DNA from: an uncultured Eubacteriales bacterium
GTDB lineage: Bacteria; Bacillota; Clostridia; Christensenellales; Aristaeellaceae
Reading direction: 5' to 3'
Assembly (NCBI GenBank): GCA_902767315.1
Contig: CACXHB010000053.1
Span: 1 to 42,968, forward strand
DNA: 42,968 nt
How positions within the stretch are numbered: the stretch's first letter is position 1; each line of letters starts with the position of its first letter. The notes beneath the pieces are model-generated. The model saw only the letters and a program-made list of their open reading frames with translations. It was not told the DNA's origin and made no database searches. Below, piece after piece: positions 1 to 7,785 of the stretch. The position numbers and the translations under genes are program-made.

Positions 1-126
1 GCTGGTTACGGCGCTGAATCCCTACATCGGATACGACAACGCCGCCAAGACCGCCAAGAAGGCCTATAAGGAGAAAATTTCCCTGAAGGAAGCCTGCGTG
101 GCGCTGGGCTTTTTGACGGCGGAGAA
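1..126 (+). repeat. Direct repeat copy A inside fumC
   Basis: Bases 1-126 match 559-684 with a single difference: A76 versus C634, giving Lys versus Asn. The offset is 558 nt, exactly 186 codons, so the frame is kept. The two copies diverge straight after the shared acggcggagaa. Copy A may extend upstream of the window. Confidence 0.95.
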
Positions 127-721
127 CAAGGTCCACGCCCAGACTTCCACGGACGATCTGGTATTTGCTCACGGCGCGCTGAAGGCGCTGGCCTGCAACA
201 TGATGAAGATCGCCAATGACGTACGCTGGCTGGCCAGCGGCCCCAGGGACGGTCTGGGCGAGATTCACATTCCCGAAAACGAGCCCGGTTCCTCCATCAT
301 GCCCGGCAAGGTGAACCCCACCCAGTGCGAATCCGTGACCATGGTGGCCGTACAGGTGATGGCCAACGACGTGGCGGTGGGCATGGCGGCTTCTCAGGGC
401 AATTTCGAACTGAACGTGTTCATGCCGGTACTGATTTACAACTTCCTGCAGTCCGTGCGGCTGTTGGCGGATTCCCTGCGTTCCTTCAACAAGAACTGCG
501 TCAGCGGCATTACCGCCAACCGGGAAAAGATGCACGACAATCTCTATAATTCCCTGATGCTGGTTACGGCGCTGAATCCCTACATCGGATACGACAACGC
601 CGCCAAGACCGCCAAGAAGGCCTATAAGGAGAACATTTCCCTGAAGGAAGCCTGCGTGGCGCTGGGCTTTTTGACGGCGGAGAAGTTCGACGAGGTTTTC
701 AAGCCCGAAGAGATGTGCTGA
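1..721 (+). CDS. fumC: Class II fumarate hydratase, 5'-truncated, with internal duplication
   Basis: This is the C-terminal part of a class II fumarase, which interconverts fumarate and malate. The frame is open from base 2, so the gene begins before the window. The signature [15 protein letters not shown] lies near nt 286-330; the NPTQ ending is typical of fumarase rather than aspartase. The sequence reads into the usual C-terminal [11 protein letters not shown] and GYDNAAK segments and stops at 721. Oddly, the first 126 nt encode the same C-terminal segment that recurs at 559-684, and they are fused in frame to the internal NKVHAQ region. The protein therefore appears to contain a 186-codon tandem duplication, or the sequence is a chimaera at its edge. 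The gene ends 17 nt before hdrB and probably belongs to that operon, supplying fumarate to the reductase encoded downstream. The family call is firm; the architecture is not. Confidence 0.88.
   Translation, partial: LVTALNPYIGYDNAAKTAKKAYKEKISLKEACVALGFLTAENKVHAQTSTDDLVFAHGALKALACNMMKIANDVRWLASGPRDGLGEIHIPENEPGSSIMPGKVNPTQCESVTMVAVQVMANDVAVGMAASQGNFELNVFMPVLIYNFLQSVRLLADSLRSFNKNCVSGITANREKMHDNLYNSLMLVTALNPYIGYDNAAKTAKKAYKENISLKEACVALGFLTAEKFDEVFKPEEMC
559..684 (+). repeat. Direct repeat copy B inside fumC
   Basis: This is the second copy of the repeat at 1-126, in its expected place near the C-terminus of fumarase. Here the sequence continues into KFDEVF and the stop codon, as in normal family members. 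It is therefore the native copy, and copy A is the extra one. Confidence 0.95.
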
Positions 722-738
722 AAAAGGAGAAGGACAAA

Positions 739-1521
739 ATGATTTACAGCTACTATCCGGGCTGCACCCTGAAGGACAGGGCCAAGCAGCTGGATATCTG
801 CGCCCGCAAGTCCGCCGAGGCGCTGGGCATCACCCTGCAGGAGCTGCCCAACTGGCAGTGCTGCGGCGCGGTGTATCCCCAGGTCACCGACGAAATCGCC
901 TCCCGGCTGAGCGCGGTGCGGGCGCTGCAGAGCGCGGAAGGCGGCAAGCTGGTGACCATGTGTTCCGCCTGCCACCACGTGCTCAAGCGCACGGCCTACG
1001 ACTGGAACGCCGACGAGAACTTCCGCACCAAGGCCGCCAATTATCTGGCCGAGGACGGTGGATACGACGGCGCCACGGAAGTGGTTCACTTCCTGGAGGT
1101 GCTGCGGGACGAGGTGGGATTTGACGAACTGAAGAAAAAGGTGGTCAACCCCCTGACCGGCCGGAAGATCGGCGCGTTCTACGGATGCATGGTGCTGCGG
1201 CCGGGCAAGGTTCTGGCCTTTGACGACCCGGAGAACCCCACCATCATTGAGGACTTCATCAAGGCCATCGGGGCCACGCCGGTGAAGTACCCCTATCGCA
1301 ACGAGTGCTGCGGCGCCTACGTGGCGCTGGAGGACAAGGGATCCGCGGAGCATCAGGTGGACCGGGCGCTGAACAGCGCCATGGACGCGGGATGCGACGA
1401 ACTGATCACCGCCTGTCCTCTGTGCATGTACAACCTGGTGGAAAACGCCACCGCCCACAAGCTGCCGGTGAAGTATTTTACCGAGCTGCTGGCCGAGGCG
1501 CTGGGCGTGAAGGAGGGCTGA
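739..1521 (+). CDS. hdrB: HdrB-like subunit with two CCG domains
   Basis: This 260-residue protein belongs to the heterodisulfide reductase subunit B family. Two complete CCG (cysteine-rich) motifs are visible: C9, C41-C42-G, C75 and C78; then C150, C190-C191-G, C226 and C229. In methanogen HdrB such motifs bind two noncubane [4Fe-4S] clusters that split a disulfide. Family knowledge therefore makes it the high-potential electron outlet of an HdrABC complex; its partner in this organism is unknown. The ATG at 739 is chosen because AAAGGAGAAGG stands just upstream, whereas the earlier in-frame ATG overlaps fumC. It lies 7 nt upstream of hdrC. Given the FrdAB-like genes downstream, it may pass electrons to a fumarate reductase, as the HdrB-like half of thiol:fumarate reductase TfrB does. 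That role is inferred. Confidence 0.9.
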   Translation: MIYSYYPGCTLKDRAKQLDICARKSAEALGITLQELPNWQCCGAVYPQVTDEIASRLSAVRALQSAEGGKLVTMCSACHHVLKRTAYDWNADENFRTKAANYLAEDGGYDGATEVVHFLEVLRDEVGFDELKKKVVNPLTGRKIGAFYGCMVLRPGKVLAFDDPENPTIIEDFIKAIGATPVKYPYRNECCGAYVALEDKGSAEHQVDRALNSAMDAGCDELITACPLCMYNLVENATAHKLPVKYFTELLAEALGVKEG

Positions 1522-1528
1522 CAAGCTC

Positions 1529-1921
1529 ATGGAAAACAACGCGAAGTTCCTGACCGAGACCGCCCTGCGCATCAGCGGCGTCAACCCCAGAAAGTGCATG
1601 AAGTGCGGCAAGTGCTCCGGCACGTGCCCCAATTACGACGCCATGGAATATCATCCCCATCAGTTTGTGGCCATGGTGGAGAAGGGGCAGATTGAGAAGC
1701 TGATGCAGAGCAAGTCCATCTACCTGTGCCTTTCCTGCATGGCATGCGTGGAGCGCTGTCCCCGGGGCGTGGAGCCCGGCAAGCTGGTGGAGGCCGTGCG
1801 GCTGATGCAGATTCGCCAGCAGGACAAAAACCACAAGGGTGCCCGGGACATTCCCGAATTCGCGGATGAAAGCGTGCCCCAGCAGCTGCTGATGGCCGCC
1901 ATGCGCAAATACAGAAAGTAA
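1529..1921 (+). CDS. hdrC: HdrC-like 4Fe-4S subunit
   Basis: This small 130-residue protein carries two classic [4Fe-4S] motifs: C23, C26, C29, C33-P and C67, C70, C73, C77-P. Length and motif spacing match heterodisulfide reductase subunit C, which relays electrons between HdrA and HdrB. No membrane segment is visible, so it should be cytoplasmic. It sits between hdrB (7 nt gap) and hdrA (15 nt gap), as expected for a stoichiometric complex. The GAGGGCTGACAAGCTCATG context gives a weak ribosome site overlapping the hdrB end, consistent with coupled translation. Confidence 0.9.
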   Translation: MENNAKFLTETALRISGVNPRKCMKCGKCSGTCPNYDAMEYHPHQFVAMVEKGQIEKLMQSKSIYLCLSCMACVERCPRGVEPGKLVEAVRLMQIRQQDKNHKGARDIPEFADESVPQQLLMAAMRKYRK

Positions 1922-1936
1922 GGAGAAAGACCACAA

Positions 1937-3931
1937 ATGCAGAAAATCGGCGTATTCGTCTGCTGGTGCGGATCCAACATCGCCGCAACGGTGGACGTGG
2001 AGGCAGTGGCCGAGGCCGTAAAGAACGAGCCCGGCGTGGTGTTCTCCGCAAATTATCAGTATATGTGTTCCGCCGCGGGCCAGAAGCTCATTCAGGACGC
2101 CATCCACGAACATCACCTTACGGGCATCGTGGTGTGCTCCTGCTCTCCCCGCATGCACGAGGCCACCTTCCGCAAGACCGCGGAAAGCGCCGGCCTGAAC
2201 CCCTATATGGTGGAAATCGCCAACATCCGCGAGCAGTGCTCCTGGATTCACAAGGATAAGGAAGAGGCCACCGCCAAGGCCATCGTGCTGGCCAAGGCCG
2301 CCATTTCCAAGCTGCGCAACGACACCCCCCTGCAGGCCGGCACCAGCGCGGTAACCAAGCGCTGTCTGGTTATCGGCGGCGGCATCGCGGGCATTCAGAC
2401 CGCGCTGGACGTGGCCGACGCAGGTTACGAGGTGGACATTGTGGAACAGCGGCCCACCATCGGCGGGCGCATGGCCCAGCTGGACAAGACCTTCCCCACC
2501 CTGGACTGCGCGGCGTGCATACTCACCCCCAAGATGGTGGAAGCTTCTCAGAACGAGAAGATCAACATCATCTCCTACGCCAAGGTGGAAAAGGTTTCCG
2601 GATTCGTGGGCTCCTTCAAGGCCACCATCCGCAAAAAGGCCCGTTTCGTGGACGAGACCAAGTGCACGGGCTGCTCTTTGTGCACCACCAAGTGCCCCTC
2701 CCGCAAGGGCAAGAACGAATTCAACATGAACCTGGACAACCGGGGCGCCATTTATATCCCCTTTGCCCAGGCCATTCCCAACGTGGCGGTGATCGACCCC
2801 GAGCAGTGCATTAAGCTCAAGACCGGCAAGTGCGGCCTGTGCGAAAAGGTGTGCTCCGCGGGCGCCATCAATTACAAGCAGGAAGACGAGCTCATCGAGC
2901 GGGAATACGGCGCCATCGTGGTGGCCACCGGCTTCAAGCCCATTGATCCTTCCCCGCTGAACGAGTTCGGATATGCCGACAACGCCGACGTGGTGACTTC
3001 CCTGGAGTTCGAGCGGCTGATGAACGCCGCCGGCCCCACCAAGGGCACCCTGCTGCGGCCCAGCGACGGCAAGCACCCCAAGACCATCGTGTTCATTCAG
3101 TGCGTGGGTTCCCGCTGCGAAGAAAACACCAAGCGGGGCAAGCCCTATTGCAGCAAGATCTGCTGCATGTACACCGCCAAGCACGCCATGCTGGTGCGCG
3201 AAAAGTATCCGGATACGGACGTGCACGTGTTCTACATTGACGTGCGTACCCCGGGCAAGAACTTCGACGAGTTCTATCGCCGGGCGGCCGAGCAGTACGG
3301 CGTGGACTATATCAAGGGCATGGTGGGCAAGGTCGCCAAAGAAGGCGACAAGCTCATGGTGCAGGGCAGCGACCTGATCAACAACGAACAGGTGCACATC
3401 GCCGCGGACATGGTGGTGCTGGCCACGGCCATCGAGCCCGACCCCACCGCCCGTTCCATCGGCACCATGCTCACCGCATCCATGGACACCAACGATTTCT
3501 TCACCGAGGCCCATCCCAAGCTGCGGCCGGTGGAATCCCCCACGGCGGGCATCTTCCTTTCCGGCGTGGCCCAGGGCCCCAAGGACATTCCCGAAACCGT
3601 GGCCCAGGCCGGCGCGGCGGCCAGCAAGGTCATCGGCCTGTTGGCCAAGGATCATCTGGTCACCAACCCCTGCGTGGCCCAGTCCAACGAACTGATGTGC
3701 AACGGCTGCTCCCAGTGTGAGAAGGTCTGCCCCTACGGCGCCATCACTTATGTGGAGAAGGAAGTCCGCGGCCCCGGCGTGCGCGAGGTACGCAGAGTGG
3801 CCCAGGTCAATCCCGCCGTGTGCCAGGGCTGCGGCGCCTGCACCGTTACCTGCCCCTCCGGCGCGATGGACCTGAAGGGCTTCTCCAACAAGCAGATTCT
3901 TGCGGAGGTGGACGCGATATGCAGATGGTAA
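1937..3931 (+). CDS. hdrA: HdrA-like bifurcating flavoprotein subunit
   Basis: This 664-residue protein is the HdrA type: a Cys-bearing N-terminal segment (C9, C11), a dinucleotide-binding GGGIAG at 147-152, the HdrA-specific CAAC motif at 191-194, ferredoxin-type clusters near 243-253 and 291-306, and two further CxxCxxCxxxCP clusters near the C-terminus. In characterised Hdr complexes HdrA holds the FAD that splits electron pairs between ferredoxin and HdrBC. It is the short single-HdrA form, not a selenocysteine or duplicated version. AAGGAGAAAGACC precedes the ATG. Its 3' end overlaps the MvhD-like gene by 13 nt, linking it to the electron-input module. The bifurcating role follows from family and context, not from the sequence alone. 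Confidence 0.93.
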   Translation: MQKIGVFVCWCGSNIAATVDVEAVAEAVKNEPGVVFSANYQYMCSAAGQKLIQDAIHEHHLTGIVVCSCSPRMHEATFRKTAESAGLNPYMVEIANIREQCSWIHKDKEEATAKAIVLAKAAISKLRNDTPLQAGTSAVTKRCLVIGGGIAGIQTALDVADAGYEVDIVEQRPTIGGRMAQLDKTFPTLDCAACILTPKMVEASQNEKINIISYAKVEKVSGFVGSFKATIRKKARFVDETKCTGCSLCTTKCPSRKGKNEFNMNLDNRGAIYIPFAQAIPNVAVIDPEQCIKLKTGKCGLCEKVCSAGAINYKQEDELIEREYGAIVVATGFKPIDPSPLNEFGYADNADVVTSLEFERLMNAAGPTKGTLLRPSDGKHPKTIVFIQCVGSRCEENTKRGKPYCSKICCMYTAKHAMLVREKYPDTDVHVFYIDVRTPGKNFDEFYRRAAEQYGVDYIKGMVGKVAKEGDKLMVQGSDLINNEQVHIAADMVVLATAIEPDPTARSIGTMLTASMDTNDFFTEAHPKLRPVESPTAGIFLSGVAQGPKDIPETVAQAGAAASKVIGLLAKDHLVTNPCVAQSNELMCNGCSQCEKVCPYGAITYVEKEVRGPGVREVRRVAQVNPAVCQGCGACTVTCPSGAMDLKGFSNKQILAEVDAICRW

Positions 3932-4362
3932 ACGAAACTGGCTGGAAGCCCAAAATTGTGGCCTTCTGCTGCAACTGGTGCTCCTATGCGGGCGCGGATC
4001 TGGCGGGTTCCGGAAGACTTTCCTACCCGGCGGACATCAAGATTATCCGCGTGCCCTGCTCCTGCCGGGTGAACCCCCTGTTCATCCTGCGGGCCTTCGA
4101 ACGGGGCGCGGACGGCGTGATTCTGTGCGGCTGCCACCCCGGCGACTGCCATTATACCAGCGGCAACTATTATGCCCGCCGCAGAATGACCATGCTCTTC
4201 TCCATGCTGGACTATCTGGGCATCGAGCGGGGCCGCACCAGGGTGGAATGGGTTTCCGCCGCGGAAGGCGCGAAGTTCTCCGCCACCATGAACGACTTTG
4301 CCAAGACCATTACCGAGCTTGGCGAAAACAGAAAGCTGGGTGATCTCAGATGCAAGAAATAG
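3919..4362 (+). CDS. flxD: MvhD/FlxD-like iron-sulfur adaptor
   Basis: This 147-residue protein matches the MvhD/FrhD delta family, which docks an electron-donating module onto HdrA through a [2Fe-2S] cluster. Visible family marks are FCCNWCSYAGADLAG near 16-30, VPCS at 45-48 and CGCHPGDCHY near 70-79, with Cys 17, 18, 21, 47, 70, 72 and 77. In hydrogen-using organisms the partner is MvhAG hydrogenase. Here no hydrogenase gene follows and the next genes are Flx-like, so FlxD is the better name. The ATG at 3919 lies inside the hdrA 3' end, 13 nt before its stop; an in-frame ATG six bases later is an alternative. The overlap implies translational coupling. Confidence 0.9.
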   Translation: MQMVNETGWKPKIVAFCCNWCSYAGADLAGSGRLSYPADIKIIRVPCSCRVNPLFILRAFERGADGVILCGCHPGDCHYTSGNYYARRRMTMLFSMLDYLGIERGRTRVEWVSAAEGAKFSATMNDFAKTITELGENRKLGDLRCKK

Positions 4363-5231
4363 CCAAGAGAATCCGGGATCGCGCCGTGCAGCTGATGAAC
4401 GAGGGCACCGTGGCCCGCGTGGTCGGCTGGGAAAAGGGCGAGGGCGAATGCGACTGGACCCCCGCGCTGTTTGAAAGCGTCCAGGAGATGGACGGTTTCG
4501 TGTACGGCGATTACGCCGGGGCGAACCTGAGCAAATACTGCGTGAAGATGAACAAGGCCGAGGGCAAGACCCTGGTGGTGCTGAAGCCCTGCGACACGCT
4601 GTCCTTCCGGCAGCTGATTCACGAGCACCGGCTGAACCGGGACAACTTCTATCTCATCGGCGCGGGCTGCAAGGGCATGAAGGACGAAAGCGGACTGCTG
4701 CTCAAGTGCAAGACCTGCAAGGGCAAGGACTTCGAAATCTTTGACGAGATCATCGACGACGAGGAATCCAAACAGCCCACCGCCATCATGGACCGGATGG
4801 AGGGCGTGACGGCCCTGGAGAACGAGACCGCCCAGGAGCGCTTCGATTTCTGGCGCAACGAGCTGTCCCGCTGTATCCGCTGCAACGCCTGCCGCAACGT
4901 GTGCCCCGCGTGCACCTGCGAAAAGTGCGTGTTTGACAACCCCGCCTCCAGCGTGGCCAGCAAGGCCCCGGTGACGGATTTTGAGGAGAACGTATTCCAC
5001 ATTATCCGCGCCTTCCACGTGGCCGGCCGCTGTACGGACTGCGGCGAATGCAGCCGGGTTTGCCCCCAGCACATTCCGCTGCACCTTTTGAACCGCAAGT
5101 TCATTAAGGACATGAACGAGCTGTACGGCGAATATCAGGCCGGCGTGGGCGAGGAAGAGCGCACGCCCATGACCACCTACACCAAGACCGACGCCGAGCC
5201 CAGCATCGTGCGCGAAAGGGGGAACGCCTGA
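4350..5231 (+). CDS. flxC: FlxC-like 4Fe-4S dicluster protein
   Basis: This 293-residue protein has an N-terminal region with scattered cysteines (C81 in a KPCDT context, C107, C120, C123) resembling F420-hydrogenase beta/FrhB-type proteins. The C-terminal half has two clusters: C175, C178, C181, C185-P followed by C188, C190, C193; and C228, C231, C234, C238-P. It starts 13 nt before the end of flxD and its TGA overlaps the next ATG. In bacterial FlxABCD-HdrABC systems (NADH dehydrogenase/heterodisulfide reductase of Desulfovibrio), iron-sulfur subunits at this position pass electrons from the NADH-oxidising flavoprotein towards FlxD/HdrA. The iron-sulfur assignment is firm; B versus C naming is uncertain. 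Confidence 0.8.
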   Translation: MQEIAKRIRDRAVQLMNEGTVARVVGWEKGEGECDWTPALFESVQEMDGFVYGDYAGANLSKYCVKMNKAEGKTLVVLKPCDTLSFRQLIHEHRLNRDNFYLIGAGCKGMKDESGLLLKCKTCKGKDFEIFDEIIDDEESKQPTAIMDRMEGVTALENETAQERFDFWRNELSRCIRCNACRNVCPACTCEKCVFDNPASSVASKAPVTDFEENVFHIIRAFHVAGRCTDCGECSRVCPQHIPLHLLNRKFIKDMNELYGEYQAGVGEEERTPMTTYTKTDAEPSIVRERGNA

Positions 5232-6250
5232 TGACTTACCAGTTTCCCAAGGCGAACGCGGAAGCCATTGTGAAGGGCATTTCCCGGGCGGTGTACGCTC
5301 CGGTGGAGAAGGACGGCCTGACTTCCTTCGAGCGGTATGAAGCGGGCATGAACCTGGCCCTGGATACGATTCCCACCGACAAGTCCATGAAGGACGTGTT
5401 CTTTCCCCAGTGGGAGAACCTGATGCACTTCCGGGTGGAGGGCAAGACCATTGAGCTCACCGAGGAAGAGCGCTGCCATCAGGACTTTGTGATCTTCGGC
5501 GCCCGGGCCTGCGACATTCAGGCCGTGAAGGTGCTGGACAAGGTGTTCCTGGCCGATCCGGTGGATTCCTATTACGCCTCCCGCAGGGAGCACTGCACGC
5601 TGGTGGCCCTGGCCTGCGACAAGCCCGAGGATTCCTGCTTCTGCAAGAACTTCGGCGCGGACCCCGCCAGCCCCGACGCGGACGTGACCCTGTATCCCGT
5701 GGGCGACGATTATTACGTCCAGACCAACACCGAAAAGGGCGAGGCCCTGGTGAAGGAATGGAACCTGGACAAGGCCGAGGAAGGCCCCGTGGAATGGCTG
5801 AAGGGCGAAATCGGCAAAAAGTATGAGGAGCTGCCCTTTGCCCACCTGAATCTCAAGGGCTTCGACGGCGAGCACCTGAAGGAAAAGTTTGATTCCCCCA
5901 AGTGGAAGAAGCTTTCCATGGCCTGCCTGGGCTGCGGCAGCTGCACCTTCGCCTGCCCCACCTGTCAGTGCTACGACATCCGGGATTACGACACCGGCAA
6001 CGGCGTTCAGCGGTATCGCTGCTGGGACAGCTGCATGTATTCCGACTTCACGCTGATGGCCGCGGGCACCCCCCGTCCCCACCAGCTGGAGCGTTACCGC
6101 CAGCGGTTTATGCACAAGCTGGTTTACTTCCCCGCCAACAACGACGGCATGTATTCCTGCGTGGGCTGCGGCCGGTGCATCAAGAAGTGCCCCATGCACC
6201 TGCACATTGTGAAGGTGATTAAGGCCCTGGGAGAGGAGGAGAGCAAATGA
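5231..6250 (+). CDS. flxB: FlxB/AsrA-like 4Fe-4S dicluster protein
   Basis: This 339-residue protein resembles the anaerobic sulfite reductase subunit A (AsrA)/hydrogenase-associated iron-sulfur family. A long N-terminal domain carrying GARACDIQAVK near 90-100 is followed by ferredoxin clusters C232, C235, C238, C242-P and C310, C313, C316, C320-P. AsrA-like proteins pair with AsrB-like FAD/NAD(P)H oxidoreductases, and exactly such a gene follows, overlapping by the ATGA of its stop and start. The protein should be cytoplasmic and act as the electron wire between the NADH site and the Hdr part. No sulfite reductase catalytic subunit (AsrC) is present in the window, so a role in sulfite reduction is unlikely. 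Confidence 0.83.
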   Translation: MTYQFPKANAEAIVKGISRAVYAPVEKDGLTSFERYEAGMNLALDTIPTDKSMKDVFFPQWENLMHFRVEGKTIELTEEERCHQDFVIFGARACDIQAVKVLDKVFLADPVDSYYASRREHCTLVALACDKPEDSCFCKNFGADPASPDADVTLYPVGDDYYVQTNTEKGEALVKEWNLDKAEEGPVEWLKGEIGKKYEELPFAHLNLKGFDGEHLKEKFDSPKWKKLSMACLGCGSCTFACPTCQCYDIRDYDTGNGVQRYRCWDSCMYSDFTLMAAGTPRPHQLERYRQRFMHKLVYFPANNDGMYSCVGCGRCIKKCPMHLHIVKVIKALGEEESK

Positions 6251-7074
6251 TGAAGGAGCCTCTGGTGCCCATGATCGGCATCGTGACCGACGTGCGGGTG
6301 GATACCCCGGACGTAAAGACCTTCCGCGTGAACGCGCCCGGCGGCGGCAAGTGCTTTGAGCACATGCCCGGCCAGTGCGCCATGCTTTCCATCCCCGGCG
6401 TGGGCGAGGCGATGTTCTCCATCACCTCTTCCCCCACCAACGAGGAATATCAGGAATTTTCCATCAAAAAGTGCGGCTGTCTTACCAGCTGGCTGCACCA
6501 GATGGAGCCCGGCCAGATGGTGACCATCCGCGGGCCGTACGGCAATCCCTTCCCGGTGGAAACCGAATTGAAGGGACAGGATCTGATCTTCATTGCCGGC
6601 GGTATCGGCCTGGCGCCCCTGCGCAGCGTGATTAACTACGTGCGCGCCCACCGGGAGAATTACGGCAAGGTGGACATCGTATACGGTTCCCGGTCCAAGG
6701 ACGATCTGGTGGATTATCCCGAAATCGAGAACGAATGGTGCAAGGAAGCGGGCATCAACGTGCATCTCACCATCGACCGGCCTCAGGAGGGCTGGGACGG
6801 ACACGTGGGATTCGTGCCCAATTACGTCACCGAGCTGGGATTCGACCCCCAGGGCAAGGTGCTGGTATGCGGCCCGCCCATCATGATCAAGTTCGTGCTG
6901 CAGGCCCTGGACGGACTGGGCTTTGACCGCACCCAGGTGTTTACCACCATGGAGCTGCGCATGAAGTGCGGCATCGGCAAGTGCGGCCGTTGCAACATCG
7001 GCAACAAGTACGTCTGCAAGGACGGCCCCGTCTTCCGCTTTGACAAGCTGGGCGAGCTGCCGGACGAATATTAA
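6247..7074 (+). CDS. flxA: FlxA-like FAD/NAD(P)H oxidoreductase
   Basis: This 275-residue ferredoxin-reductase-fold protein is related to AsrB and PyrK. Visible marks are the FAD-binding segment around FSITSSP (57-63), the NAD(P)-binding AGGIGLAPLRS (117-127), CGPP (208-211) and a C-terminal [2Fe-2S] motif C241, C246, C249, C257. It is the likely entry point for electrons from NADH (or NADPH) into the Flx-Hdr complex. It overlaps flxB by 4 nt, and an ATG directly after the first offers a second start. Because this flavoprotein replaces a hydrogenase or formate dehydrogenase module, the complex should be driven by a pyridine nucleotide. Nucleotide preference cannot be read from the sequence with confidence. 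Confidence 0.88.
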   Translation: MMKEPLVPMIGIVTDVRVDTPDVKTFRVNAPGGGKCFEHMPGQCAMLSIPGVGEAMFSITSSPTNEEYQEFSIKKCGCLTSWLHQMEPGQMVTIRGPYGNPFPVETELKGQDLIFIAGGIGLAPLRSVINYVRAHRENYGKVDIVYGSRSKDDLVDYPEIENEWCKEAGINVHLTIDRPQEGWDGHVGFVPNYVTELGFDPQGKVLVCGPPIMIKFVLQALDGLGFDRTQVFTTMELRMKCGIGKCGRCNIGNKYVCKDGPVFRFDKLGELPDEY

Positions 7075-7104
7075 ACCGAACCGACCAAAACGGAGGATCG
7101 CGAT

Positions 7105-7770
7105 ATGGTAACTGTCTATCTGATGGGCAAAAAGTACGAAGTGCCCGAGGGACTCACGATCATGGGCGCGCTGGAGTACGCCGGTTATCAGCTGGTGCGG
7201 GGCTGCGGCTGCCGCAACGGTTTCTGCGGCGCATGCGCCACTGTTTACCGCATCAAGGGCGAGCGGGAGCTGCACGCGGCTCTGGCCTGCCAGACCACCG
7301 TGGCCGAGAACATGTATGTGGCCACCCTGCCCTTCTTCCCCCTGGAGAAGCAGGTATACGACATTGAAAAGGTGAAGCCCGACGCGCAGATCATGATGCA
7401 GCTGTATCCCGAGATTTATTCCTGCATCGGCTGCAACGCCTGCACCAAGAGCTGTTCCCAGGGCCTGAACGTGATGCAGTACATCGCCGCGGCCCAGCGG
7501 GGCGATTTCCACACCTGCGCCGAGCTGAGCTTTGACTGCGTGATGTGCGGCATCTGTTCCTCCCGCTGCCCCGCCGGCATTTCCCATCCCCAGGTGGCCG
7601 AGCTGGCCCGCCGGCTGAACGGCAAGTATCTGATGCCCGAAGCCAAGCACCTGACCAAGCGGGTGAAGGAAATCGAAGACGGCCTGTGCCAGGACGCCAT
7701 GGAAGCCATCATGGCCAAGCCCCTGAGCGAACTGAAGGAACTCTACAACCACAGGGACATCGAGAAATAA
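7105..7770 (+). CDS. frdB: FrdB/SdhB-like iron-sulfur subunit
   Basis: This 221-residue protein has an N-terminal plant-type ferredoxin domain (C36, C41, C44, C62; extra C34) and a C-terminal part with two CxxCxxCxxxC clusters (C107, C110, C113, C117 and C145, C148, C151, C155). The order matches fumarate reductase/succinate dehydrogenase iron-sulfur subunits. Those usually carry a [3Fe-4S] at the last site, while this protein keeps all four cysteines and so probably binds [4Fe-4S]. No membrane-anchor gene follows, arguing for a soluble enzyme. It resembles the N-terminal half of thiol:fumarate reductase TfrB, whose C-terminal half is HdrB-like. GGAGGATCG precedes the ATG; frdA starts 15 nt downstream. 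A role as electron relay to the flavoprotein is well supported by position. Confidence 0.85.
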   Translation: MVTVYLMGKKYEVPEGLTIMGALEYAGYQLVRGCGCRNGFCGACATVYRIKGERELHAALACQTTVAENMYVATLPFFPLEKQVYDIEKVKPDAQIMMQLYPEIYSCIGCNACTKSCSQGLNVMQYIAAAQRGDFHTCAELSFDCVMCGICSSRCPAGISHPQVAELARRLNGKYLMPEAKHLTKRVKEIEDGLCQDAMEAIMAKPLSELKELYNHRDIEK

Positions 7771-7785
7771 AGGAGGCTGAGAACT

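Noticed and set aside
98-721. A complete short gene starting at the GTG at 98
   Set aside because: The same frame is open to the window edge, there is no ribosome site, and the protein reads as a fumarase fragment. It is a 5'-truncated gene.
3820-3918. An upstream start for the MvhD-like gene
   Set aside because: The extra 33 codons overlap hdrA out of frame and do not resemble the family, and ATG 3919 gives the normal MvhD N-terminus.
5231-6250. An anaerobic sulfite reductase operon (AsrAB)
   Set aside because: The AsrA/AsrB-like pair lacks the catalytic AsrC siroheme subunit and is embedded among hdr and flxD genes, so the Flx interpretation fits better.
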